NCBI RefSeq assembly: GCF_026460985.1
Contig: NZ_JAPKNM010000120.1
Span: 1-58,817 of the forward strand
DNA: 58,817 nt
Direction of reading: 5' to 3'
From: Sphingomonas sp.
GTDB lineage: Bacteria > Pseudomonadota > Alphaproteobacteria > Sphingomonadales > Sphingomonadaceae
Part shown: in pieces, positions 8,010 through 15,511 of the stretch
How the letters are laid out: each line of letters starts with the position of its first letter
How positions within the stretch are numbered: position 1 is the first letter of the stretch
Translations under genes and position numbers: made by a program
The notes under the pieces: model-generated
Database searches by the model: none
The model's input: only the letters and a program-made list of their open reading frames with translations
What the model was told of the DNA's origin: nothing

Positions 8010-9836
8010 ATGAAACTCGACTTCATCCCCATCGACAAGCTGTTCGTCGACAAGGCGAACATGCGGCACGGCCGGAAGGCGCCCGACATATCGGACATCC
8101 TGCCGACCATCCGCGCGCGCGGCGTGATCCAGCCCTTGCTGGTCCGGCCGGCCGACAACGACCGGTTCGGCATCGTCGCCGGGAGCCGCCGCTATCATGC
8201 CAGCCTCGCCGTCGCCGCCGAACGCCGGGGCGAGGGCGACCCCGATCCCGAGGCGCTGCTGCTGCCCTGCGGCATCCTCGACGCGGGCGACGATGCCGCC
8301 GCGATCGAGGCCTCGATGATCGAGAATTTCGCGCGGCTCGATCCTGACGAGGTCAGCCGGTGGGAGAGCTTCGTGCGGCTGGTCAAGCAGGGCAAGACGG
8401 TCGAGGATATCGCCGCGACCTTCGGGCTGCCCGACCTCGCCGTCCGCCGCGTGCTCGCGCTCGGCAACCTCTTGCCGCGCATCCGCGATCTCTATCGCCG
8501 TGAGGCGATCGATGCCGCGACCGTGCGCCACCTGACCATGGCGAGCAAGCGCCAGCAGCAGGCATGGCTCGCGCTTCACGACGACCCCGAGGCGTATTGC
8601 CCGACCGGCCATCAGTTGAAGGCGTGGCTTTTCGGCGGGAGCACGATCAAGGCGGCGCACGCGCTGTTCGACGTCGAGGCGAGCGGCGCGGCGACGGTCG
8701 CCGACCTGTTCGGCGAGGACAAGTGGTTCGCCGATCCCGATGCGTTCTGGACCCTGCAGAACGCCGCCATCGACGCGCGGCGCGCCGCCTATCTTGAGGC
8801 GGGCTGGAGCGATGTCGTGATCGTGCCGCCGGGCCAGCATTTCCAGTCGTGGGAATATGAGAAGACGCCCAAGCGCAAGGGCGGGCGCGTCTATATCGTC
8901 GTGCGCGCAAGCGGCGAGGTCGCCTTCCACGAAGGCTATCTCACCCGCAGCGAGGTCCGCAGGCGCGAGCGCGGCGAGGCGCCGGAGAGCGGCCGCAAGC
9001 CCGCGCGGCCCGAGGTCAGCGGCACCATGCAGGACTATATCGACCTGCACCGGCACGCCGCCGTCCGTGCCGCGCTGACCGGCTTCCCGCATGTCGCGCT
9101 GCGGCTGATGGTCGCGCACGCCGTCCTCGGCTCGCCGCTCTGGGGCGTGCGCGTCGAGCCGCAGGCGACGCGCAACGACGCGGTGCGCGAGTCGGTCGAG
9201 ACCTGCCGGGGCGAGACCGAGTTCGACGAGAAGCGCCGCGCGGTGCTTGGCGTTCTCGGCTTCGATCCCGAGCGCGAGACGGTGGTGCGCAATCGCCTCG
9301 ACGACTGCGCGCTGGTGCGGCTGTTCCTGCGCCTGCTCGATTTGCCGGATCCCGCCGTCATGGACGTGATCGCGATCGTCATGGGCGAGACGCTCGCCAG
9401 CGGCAGCGCGGCGGTCGCGGCGGTCGGCGAGCAGCTCGGCGTCGCGATGGCCGATTGGTGGCAGGCCGATCCTGTGTTCCTCGAGCTGATCCGCGACAGG
9501 GAAGTGCTGCTGCGGATCGTCGCCGAGGTGGCGGGCGAGCGCGTCGCCGAGGCCAACGCCAAGGAGAAGGGCAGGACCCTCAAGGCGATCGTCGCCGACC
9601 ATCTGGAAGGCGCCAATGGCCGGGCCAGGGTCGAGCGCTGGGTGCCCGGCTGGATGGCATTCCCGGCCACGGCCTATACTGTGCGGGGCGGGGTCGGCAG
9701 CGTCCGCGCCGCCGCGCTGGTCGCGGCGGCGCGCGTCGAGGACGACGAGCCGGAGCCGAGCGGCCCCGGCGCGCTGCTGGCGCTGCCTGCGCCGGACAGC
9801 GAGCCCGAGCCGGTGCCCGAGCCGCTGGCTGCCTGA
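8010..9836 (+). CDS. ParB/RepB/Spo0J-family protein
   Basis: A 608-residue protein. Residues 1-100 are the ParB N-terminal (CTPase-type) domain: N-M-R-H-G, then I-R-A-R-G-V-I-Q-P-L-L-V-R-P and G-S-R-R-Y-H-A-S-L. A helix-turn-helix follows near 130-160 (T-V-E-D-I-A-A-T-F-G-L). The long C-terminal region, rich in conserved helices, is specific to ICE and plasmid ParB-like proteins of proteobacteria. It probably acts in partition or in transcription control of the excised ICE. No ParA partner is in the window. The ATG at 8010 follows TTGGAGCAGCGTC. Confidence 0.85.
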   Translation: MKLDFIPIDKLFVDKANMRHGRKAPDISDILPTIRARGVIQPLLVRPADNDRFGIVAGSRRYHASLAVAAERRGEGDPDPEALLLPCGILDAGDDAAAIEASMIENFARLDPDEVSRWESFVRLVKQGKTVEDIAATFGLPDLAVRRVLALGNLLPRIRDLYRREAIDAATVRHLTMASKRQQQAWLALHDDPEAYCPTGHQLKAWLFGGSTIKAAHALFDVEASGAATVADLFGEDKWFADPDAFWTLQNAAIDARRAAYLEAGWSDVVIVPPGQHFQSWEYEKTPKRKGGRVYIVVRASGEVAFHEGYLTRSEVRRRERGEAPESGRKPARPEVSGTMQDYIDLHRHAAVRAALTGFPHVALRLMVAHAVLGSPLWGVRVEPQATRNDAVRESVETCRGETEFDEKRRAVLGVLGFDPERETVVRNRLDDCALVRLFLRLLDLPDPAVMDVIAIVMGETLASGSAAVAAVGEQLGVAMADWWQADPVFLELIRDREVLLRIVAEVAGERVAEANAKEKGRTLKAIVADHLEGANGRARVERWVPGWMAFPATAYTVRGGVGSVRAAALVAAARVEDDEPEPSGPGALLALPAPDSEPEPVPEPLAA

Positions 9837-10078
9837 TCCTTGGAGGGGGCGGCGATCTCGTCGCCGCTCCCAATTGGGGCCTGAAAATTCGGCCGCGGGG
9901 CGCGCCCTTCTGGCGGCGCCGCGCGGCCCTTTGTCGGTCTCGACGAGCGCGCAGCGGATGCGGCGAGCCGAGCGCCGCCGTCTTTTTGCTGCCATGAACT
10001 CCGCCTAATCGCTCACGCAACGATCCCGCAAAGGGACGTCAGGGAAGAGCGTTGGAAAGGGGCCAGGAAGGATGCCCC

Positions 10079-10486
10079 ATGCGCCTCGCATTCGCTTCGC
10101 CCGCCGCCTCGGCCATCATCGATTCGGCGCGCATCTGGCGTGCCGCGCGCGACCTCGGCCAGCCCGTCCAGCCGATGCTCTTCGCGCGGCTCGACCGCCT
10201 CGGCAGCGGCATCCTCGCCCCCGTGCTCGACGGGCTGCTGACCCTGTTCGAGGCCGTGTTCCGGCGCCGGTTCGATGCGGGCGCGCCGACGGACGTCGAC
10301 CTCACCGCCGACGAGGAGCGGCTGCTCGCGCTGCTCGACCAGGACAGCTGCCCGGCGCCGGCCGGGCCGGTCCAGCCCGCGCTCGCGCCGGCGCTGCGCA
10401 CCGCCCTGCGCTCGACCCGGATCATGCTGCGCGCGGTCCTCGGGCGGGCGCCGGGCGATGCCGCCGCCCGCGAGCCCGCGGCCTGA
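10079..10486 (+). CDS. Hypothetical ICE protein
   Basis: A 135-residue protein of no family I recognise, alanine- and arginine-rich with several amphipathic helices. The start at ATG 10079 is supported by GGAAGGA seven bases upstream; TTG 10052 is in frame but weaker. It lies alone between parB and a convergent small gene. Confidence 0.55.
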   Translation: MRLAFASPAASAIIDSARIWRAARDLGQPVQPMLFARLDRLGSGILAPVLDGLLTLFEAVFRRRFDAGAPTDVDLTADEERLLALLDQDSCPAPAGPVQPALAPALRTALRSTRIMLRAVLGRAPGDAAAREPAA

Positions 10487-10492
10487 GGCGCG

Positions 10493-10693
10493 TCAGACGA
10501 GGCCGCTGTCGATCGGCAGCGTCAGCTGGCGATCGTTGTAGCTCGGCGGCGGCGCGAGCTGCGCGCCGATCCAGCCGGCGAGCGCATCGACCGCGCGCAG
10601 CCGTTCGCGCGGGGAAGGGGCGGTGAGCCCTTGGCGGTAGGCGAGCGGCGCCTCCTCGATCGCGCCGAGCGTGTCGGTGTCGATTCGAGTCAT
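10493..10693 (-). CDS. Small hypothetical ICE protein
   Basis: A 66-residue frame starting at ATG 10693 (M-T-R-I-D-T-D-T-L-G), largely helical, ending 7 bases from the stop of the convergent gene. The upstream in-frame extension to 10735 looks non-coding. No family recognised; kept because composition and position match accessory genes of such elements. Confidence 0.45.
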   Translation of the reverse strand: MTRIDTDTLGAIEEAPLAYRQGLTAPSPRERLRAVDALAGWIGAQLAPPPSYNDRQLTLPIDSGLV

Positions 10694-10756
10694 GCGCCTA
10701 TTGGAACAAATGTAGAACACATCCGCAAGGGACAATGATGCGGGCGGGGCGAGGCG

Positions 10757-11176
10757 CTATCGCCGCGCGCCGCCGCACCAGTCCGGACGGGGCTTGCCGC
10801 GCGGCCACCAGCGTGCCGCGCCCGCCGCGACCAGCGCCCCGGCAAGGTCGCGGCCGTCGAGCCACACCCGCGCGACGGTGCGGTCATAGCTGCGCCCGAC
10901 GCGCTCGAAGCGGACGTCGCGGCCCTTGAGCATCGCGATGGCCTTGCGCTTCGCCGCCTTGCCGAGGGCGATCTCGGCGCGGCATCTGGCGTTGCGGGCC
11001 TGCGTCTCGGGCGCGTCGATCCCCGCGATCCGGATGCGCTCGCCGCTCTGGAGCCGGAAGGTGTCGCCGTCGGTGACCCAGGCGACGCGGCCGCGCTGCG
11101 GGTCGGCCGGTGCCGCCGCGACGAGCAGGGCCGCGGCCGCCAGCACGGCCGCGCATCGTCCGCCACCCATGCTCAT
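10757..11176 (-). CDS. Exported thermonuclease-family (SNase-like) nuclease
   Basis: A 139-residue protein with an N-terminal signal peptide (hydrophobic A-A-V-L-A-A-A-A-L-L) and a staphylococcal-nuclease domain. Visible motifs are D-G-D-T-F, R-I-A-G-I-D-A-P-E-T-Q, G-K-A-A-K and the C-terminal W-P-R-G-K-P. Such nucleases are frequent in conjugative elements; the role is unknown. Its ATG overlaps the stop of the upstream small gene (ATGA), so the two are co-translated. Confidence 0.82.
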   Translation of the reverse strand: MSMGGGRCAAVLAAAALLVAAAPADPQRGRVAWVTDGDTFRLQSGERIRIAGIDAPETQARNARCRAEIALGKAAKRKAIAMLKGRDVRFERVGRSYDRTVARVWLDGRDLAGALVAAGAARWWPRGKPRPDWCGGARR

Positions 11177-11388
11177 CTCGCCTTGTGCCGGATCACCAGC
11201 TTGGTGGCGCCGCACAAGGTGCAGACGTCCTTGCTCCACTCGAAGCCATGGTCGCCGGCAAGCTCGCGCGTCTGGTGATTGGCGTGCTGGCGGACCGAGA
11301 GCCCGAGCCGCTCGGCGATGCAATCGTCGCACACCGGCTCGGGCGACAGCCGCATGATCAGCCCGCGAACCTGGTCCAATACCGTCAT
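11173..11388 (-). CDS. Small zinc-ribbon-like protein
   Basis: A 71-residue protein with two Cys pairs, V-C-D-D-C near residue 20 and V-C-T-L-C near residue 57, and His residues between them, which suggests a small metal-binding fold. It starts at ATG 11388 and overlaps the nuclease gene by four bases. No named family recognised. Confidence 0.65.
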   Translation of the reverse strand: MTVLDQVRGLIMRLSPEPVCDDCIAERLGLSVRQHANHQTRELAGDHGFEWSKDVCTLCGATKLVIRHKAR

Positions 11389-11545
11389 CTTTCCCCCTGA
11401 ATCCGGCGCTTATGCTGCGGCGGCCGCGCACGGGCAACGCGTCTGCGCCGAACCGAGGGCGGCAGCGCCGATGCCCCGCCGCACGCGCCGCGGGGACTTT
11501 GCCCGCGTCCCGTTGGTCGCCTCCCACGCCTTCAAGCGCCGCCAC

Positions 11546-11569
11546 GGCCTCCCGGTTGGCGGGTCTGGC
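11546..11569. repeat. 25-base repeat, copy B
   Basis: GGCCTCCCGGTT then GGCGGGTCTGGC, nearly the same as 7285-7309 and in the same orientation. Confidence 0.6.
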
Positions 11570-11590
11570 GGCGCCGCGGCCGGGCCTGCA

Positions 11591-11664
11591 ACGGCGGAGC
11601 CGAACTTTCTTCCCCGGCGTGTGCCACGCCTTCCTCGCGAGGCAAGAAAGCCCGGCTCCGCCGT
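11591..11664. repeat. Multi-stem inverted-repeat structure
   Basis: Outer stem of 12 perfect pairs (ACGGCGGAGCCG at 11591-11602 with 11653-11664), a second stem CTTTCTT/AAGAAAG (11605-11611, 11644-11650), and inside it the hairpin GGCGTG-TGC-CACGCC (11616-11630) and the palindrome CCTCGCGAGG (11633-11642). The layout resembles the structure at 7010-7073. Confidence 0.75.
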
Positions 11665-11769
11665 CCTTCGCTGCGCTCCGGCACGAGGTGCAGCCCGTCC
11701 GCGCCGCCGCCGGGTCGACCGCCATCGAGGCCGCGATCGGGCGGCGCTCGAGCAGCAAGGAGACCTATC

Positions 11770-12069
11770 ATGGCACAGATCGGTTCGTTCACCCGCGGCG
11801 AGAACGGCGTCTATACCGGCGAGATCCGCACCCTCACGCTTCGCGTCAAGGCGACCATCCGCCCGTGCGAGCGCGAGCATGACAAGGCGCCGGATCACCG
11901 GGTCAGCGCCAACGGCGTCGAGTTCGGCGCGTGCTGGACCAAGGCGGCGCGCGAGACCGGCGCCGAATATCTGAGCGTCAAGCTCGACGACCCGTCCTTC
12001 CCGGCGCCGATCTACGCGACGCTGAGCCAGGGCGACGAGGGCGAGCTGAAGCTCATCTGGTCGCGCTGA
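11770..12069 (+). CDS. DUF736-domain protein
   Basis: A 99-residue protein matching DUF736 along its whole length: [17 protein letters not shown], then G-A-C-W-T-K and [16 protein letters not shown]736 genes are hallmarks of alphaproteobacterial plasmids and ICEs, usually near the relaxase; no function is established. Start ATG 11770 follows AAGGAG. Confidence 0.88.
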   Translation: MAQIGSFTRGENGVYTGEIRTLTLRVKATIRPCEREHDKAPDHRVSANGVEFGACWTKAARETGAEYLSVKLDDPSFPAPIYATLSQGDEGELKLIWSR

Positions 12070-12074
12070 CGCGC

Positions 12075-12104
12075 CTGCCGCGGCGCCCTCAGGTGCCGCG
12101 GCAG
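12075..12104 (+). terminator. Strong hairpin after the DUF736 gene
   Basis: CTGCCGCGGC and GCCGCGGCAG, 10 perfect pairs around a 10-base loop, starting 6 bases after the stop. Only a weak T-rich stretch follows, so termination is probable but not certain. Confidence 0.55.
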
Positions 12105-12158
12105 CCTTGTTCGGCTATCGGGGCATGTCGGCCCCAAGCCCTCGTCGGGAGCATATCG

Positions 12159-12545
12159 ATGTCCAGCTCGTCCACCGTTCCGGTCTTTGTCTTCGGATCG
12201 AACCTCGCCGGCCGTCACGGCAAGGGCGCCGCCCTGTGGGCGCGCCAGCATCGCGGCGCCATCTACGGCCAGGGCGTCGGACGCCAGGGCGATGCCTATG
12301 GCATCCCGACCAAGGATCACCGCTTGCGGGTGCTGCCGCTGCATCTGATCCAAAACCATGTCACCGAGTTTCTCGACTATGCCCGGCAGTGGCCGGACAC
12401 CGCGTTCGAGCTGACGCCGATCGGGTGCGGCCTGGCCGGATATCGTCCCGAGCAGATCGCGCCGATGTTCGCGGATGCGCCTGCCAATGTCCGATTGCCG
12501 GAGGCATTTTCGACAGTCCTGGCCGCGGGCTCGCCCGCGACCTGA
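12159..12545 (+). CDS. Conserved ICE/phage protein (A1S_2505-like)
   Basis: A 128-residue soluble protein with V-F-V-F-G-S-N-L-A-G-R-H-G-K-G-A-A near the N-terminus, G-Q-G-V-G-R-Q-G-D-A-Y-G-I-P-T-K, and a C-terminal P-I-G-C-G-L-A-G-Y. These match a small family seen in phages and ICEs with a macro-domain-like look; nucleotide or ADP-ribose binding is possible but unproven. Start ATG 12159 follows GGGAG. Confidence 0.7.
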   Translation: MSSSSTVPVFVFGSNLAGRHGKGAALWARQHRGAIYGQGVGRQGDAYGIPTKDHRLRVLPLHLIQNHVTEFLDYARQWPDTAFELTPIGCGLAGYRPEQIAPMFADAPANVRLPEAFSTVLAAGSPAT

Positions 12546-12711
12546 GGGTGGCAATCGCGGGTGCCGGGGCTGGCGGGGAGGGGGCTCGTCTCGGTTCTTC
12601 CCAGCATGACGGGCGGCGCAGCGGCTCTCAAGGCCCGCGGGTGCCCCCCAATTTGCTGCGCAAATCGGTTCCCCCCGCGTCCGCTTCGCGGCGCCTGCGC
12701 TGCGCTTCGGC

Positions 12712-12748
12712 GGCCCTGACAACCGCTCCGCCGCCCGTCGTCAGGGCC
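12712..12748. promoter_or_regulatory. Inverted repeat upstream of the 12787 gene
   Basis: GGCCCTGAC (12712-12720) and GTCAGGGCC (12740-12748) flank a 19-base pyrimidine-rich loop. A second small repeat, ATTTGC-TGC-GCAAAT, is at 12651-12665. They occupy the 240-base gap before the next gene and may be operator sites. Confidence 0.45.
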
Positions 12749-12786
12749 GCGTCCTCGATGGTGAGGACGTCAAGCGGAGACACATC

Positions 12787-13143
12787 ATGACCATGGTTCA
12801 ACCCATCTCGGCCGCGGCGGATCGTGTGATGGCAGCGCTGGTTTCGGGGCTCGAGATCGAGTTCGGACGCGGTGCGGGCGAAGCGCTGGCGCACCGGTTT
12901 CTCGAGGCCGAGGAAGTCGATTTTCATTGGGATGCGCGGCTTCAGGAACGCTGGATCGGCGCATATGGGCGCCTCGAGGAGGACGATGTGGAACTCGATC
13001 GGGTACGCGTTCTCGGGCGGCTCGATGGGCGCTGGTTCGTCGCGGTGATGATCGTCGATGGCGACGGCAACCCGCACGGGATGATGGGCAAGCGCAGCTT
13101 CGGGCGCGCGGGCGACGCACGCAGGGCGTTCGCGGAGGCGTGA
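12787..13143 (+). CDS. Hypothetical ICE protein
   Basis: A 118-residue protein with an acidic centre (E-E-V-D-F-H-W-D-A-R and L-E-E-D-D-V-E-L-D-R-V) followed by a beta-rich stretch (V-R-V-L-G-R-L-D-G-R-W-F-V-A-V-M-I-V-D-G-D-G). No family recognised. It starts at ATG 12787 after GGAG and is the last gene before the relaxase leader, so it may belong to transfer or its control. Confidence 0.6.
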   Translation: MTMVQPISAAADRVMAALVSGLEIEFGRGAGEALAHRFLEAEEVDFHWDARLQERWIGAYGRLEEDDVELDRVRVLGRLDGRWFVAVMIVDGDGNPHGMMGKRSFGRAGDARRAFAEA

Positions 13144-13468
13144 GGATCGGTGCCATTTCGGCCGGGATGCGGTACCAGGTGGGTGCCGTGTCTCGGCTTC
13201 TCTCTTTTTGAGCCGAGGGGAGGGCGGGAGAGAAGAAGCAGGGAAAGCAAGATAGAGGGAATATCTCGCGATATTCCAAGTGATTGTCTGCACATCGTTT
13301 TTTAGCGATTCTCGCGAGACTCCCGCTTCGATCGCGAGACAGGGCCACCGGAAAGGGCGGATTTGCGCGGGTTCCGCGCCGCTTTCGCGAGACTCCTTGA
13401 AGCGGCGCGCAGAGGCGCCATTGTCGTCGTCGGGGAGCGTCGTTCCAGCAGCTGGAAAGGACGCCGAC
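13144..13468. other. Relaxase leader region with repeats (possible oriT or operator region)
   Basis: 325 bases without a gene, less GC-rich than the surroundings. It holds hairpin CTCGGCT/AGCCGAG (13192-13217), a purine-rich tract (13212-13260), hairpin GGAATATC-TCGC-GATATTCC (13258-13277), a T6 run near 13298, and TCGCGAGAC repeats. The position just upstream of the relaxase fits an origin of transfer or an autoregulatory region. I saw no IncP-type nic consensus. Confidence 0.5.
13312..13396. repeat. Direct repeats of TCGCGAGAC
   Basis: Copies at 13312-13320, 13332-13340 and 13385-13393; the first and third continue as TCC. A related TCGCGA lies in the hairpin loop at 13266. Each core is partly self-complementary, as expected for a protein-binding site. 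Confidence 0.6.
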
Positions 13469-15436
13469 ATGCATGACGACGAGTTCGAGCCTCGTCTCGG
13501 CCGGATGCGCGGTCGCGGCAAGGAAGCGCGCTATCTGAGCCTGGTGGTGAAGGCGGCGCGGCGCGCCGGCCGGCGGACCGGCATCCGCAGCCGGCGCTTC
13601 GACGGCAGCCGGATCGGCCGCGGTGCCGGCCTCGCGCGCGTGCTCCGATCAGGCGACCGGCTTGGCGCGTTCCGCGCGCGCCGGGTGGTGGTGAAGGCGC
13701 GGCTCGCGATGCTGGCGGGGAAGGGGGCCGCGGCTGCCCGAGCGCATCTGCGCTACATCCAGCGCGACGGCGTGACCCGCGACGGCCAGCCCGGCACCCT
13801 CTATTCGGCGGACAGGGACGCGGCCGACGGCAGGAGCTTCCTCGAGCGGTCGGCGAGCGACCGCCACCAGTTCCGCTTCATCGTCTCGGCCGAGGATGCC
13901 GACCAATATCCGGACCTCAAGCCCTTCGTGCGCCGGCTGATGTCGCAGATGGAGGAGGATCTCGGCACGAGGCTCGACTGGGTGGCGGTGGACCATTTCA
14001 ACACGGGACACCCGCACACGCACATCATGCTGCGCGGCAAGGACGATCGCGGCGACAATTTGGTGATCGCGCGCGAATATATCTCGCACGGGCTGCGCGA
14101 GCGCGCGATGGAGATCGTCTCGCTCGACCTCGGGCCCCGCACCGACCTTGAGATCGAGGAGCGCCTGCGCAGCGACACCGGCGCGGAACGGCTGACGGCG
14201 ATCGATCGGCGGCTGATCCGCGACATGGACGCCCAGCACTTCGTCGGCGCCGGCGACTCCGATCCCTTTCACCAGTCGCTGCGGGCGGGGCGCCTGCAGA
14301 AGCTCGGAAGCCTCGGCCTCGCCGAGCATATCGACGGCGACCGCTGGCGCCTCGCCGAAGGTCTCGCCGACACGCTGCGCCGCATGGGCGAGCGCGGCGA
14401 TATCATCCGCACGATGCAGCGCGAGCTCAGCGCGCGGAAGCTCGAGCGCGGCGCGGCCGACCAGATCATCTTCGATCCGATGGCCGAGGGCGCGGCACCG
14501 GTCATCGGCCGCGTCGTCACGCGTGGCCTCGCCGACGAGCTCAACGACCGCCATTACCTGATCGTCGACGGGATCGACGGGCGCACCCATTATGCCGAGA
14601 TCGGCAAGGGCGAAGCCGTCGATCCGATCCCGAAGGACGCAATCGTCAGGATCGTGTCGCGCGAGGGCGGCGTGCGGCCGGTCGACCGCACCATCGCCGA
14701 AGTCGCCGCCGCCAATGGCGGGCGCTATTCGATCGATGCCCATCTGCGCCACGACCCTACGGCCACCCAAGCGTTCGCCGAGACCCATGTCCGGCGGCTC
14801 GAGGCGATGCGGCGCGTGATGCGGAGCGTCGAGCGCGAGGCCGACGGGATTTGGATCGTCACGCCTGATCATCTCGACAAGGCCGCTGCGTTCGAGGCGC
14901 GGCGGCTGCGCGACCGGCCGGTGAGCGTCGAGATCCTGTCGGCCGTGCCGCTCGAGCGGCTTCCGGATACGGAGGCCGCGACCTGGCTCGACCGCGAGCT
15001 GACGGCGGACGCGCCGGCGCCGGTTCGTGATGCCGGTTTCGGGCGCGAGGTTCGCGCCGCGCAGGCCTTGCGGCGGCAATGGCTGATCGACGAGCAGCTT
15101 GCCGAGACGAGGGGTGCGCAGACCGTCTATCGAACGGGAATGATCGCGACGCTCCAGCGGCGCGAGCTGCTGCGGGTTGCCGGTCAGCTTTCAGACGAGC
15201 TCGGCCTACCCTTTGTGGAAGCGAGGGCGGGAGAGCGGGTCGAGGGCCGGTTCAGCCGCACCGTGGAGATGGCCAGCGGGCGGCACGCGCTGATCGAGCG
15301 GTCGCGGGATTTTACGCTGGTGCCATGGCGGCCGGTGCTCGATCGCCATGTCGGCAAGGATGTCGCGGGCACCGTGCGTGAGAGCGGAATCAATTGGGCG
15401 ATCGGGCGGCAGCGCAGCGGGCCGAGCATTTCATGA
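13469..15436 (+). CDS. Relaxase/mobilization nuclease with DUF3363 (RlxS type)
   Basis: A 655-residue relaxase. The metal-binding triad is H181-P-H183-T-H185 in F-N-T-G-H-P-H-T-H-I-M-L, and the C-terminal half is the DUF3363 region found in ICE relaxases of this family. It should nick the ICE at oriT, stay bound to the 5' end and lead the strand into the TraG/Trb channel. The N-terminus is strongly basic. The start is ATG 13469 after GGAAAGGACG; the frame is open upstream but lacks a better start. Confidence 0.9.
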   Translation: MHDDEFEPRLGRMRGRGKEARYLSLVVKAARRAGRRTGIRSRRFDGSRIGRGAGLARVLRSGDRLGAFRARRVVVKARLAMLAGKGAAAARAHLRYIQRDGVTRDGQPGTLYSADRDAADGRSFLERSASDRHQFRFIVSAEDADQYPDLKPFVRRLMSQMEEDLGTRLDWVAVDHFNTGHPHTHIMLRGKDDRGDNLVIAREYISHGLRERAMEIVSLDLGPRTDLEIEERLRSDTGAERLTAIDRRLIRDMDAQHFVGAGDSDPFHQSLRAGRLQKLGSLGLAEHIDGDRWRLAEGLADTLRRMGERGDIIRTMQRELSARKLERGAADQIIFDPMAEGAAPVIGRVVTRGLADELNDRHYLIVDGIDGRTHYAEIGKGEAVDPIPKDAIVRIVSREGGVRPVDRTIAEVAAANGGRYSIDAHLRHDPTATQAFAETHVRRLEAMRRVMRSVEREADGIWIVTPDHLDKAAAFEARRLRDRPVSVEILSAVPLERLPDTEAATWLDRELTADAPAPVRDAGFGREVRAAQALRRQWLIDEQLAETRGAQTVYRTGMIATLQRRELLRVAGQLSDELGLPFVEARAGERVEGRFSRTVEMASGRHALIERSRDFTLVPWRPVLDRHVGKDVAGTVRESGINWAIGRQRSGPSIS

Positions 15437-15511
15437 CAAGTTTCGGGCCGTCATCGGTCCGGCAGCTATCGGCGAAATCTCGCAGTAAGCCGCCCGATAC
15501 CCGGACCGCCC

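Larger units (their letters stand above)
11389..11769. other. Gene-free, inverted-repeat-rich island
   Basis: About 380 bases between divergent genes with no credible coding frame. It contains copy B of the 25-base repeat, the multi-stem structure at 11591-11664, and presumably the promoters of both flanking genes. AAGGAG at 11758-11763 serves the DUF736 gene. Confidence 0.6.

Noticed and set aside
7992..9995. 667-residue minus-strand frame opposite parB
   Set aside because: Shadow of the ParB-like gene; no domain, no ribosome-binding site.
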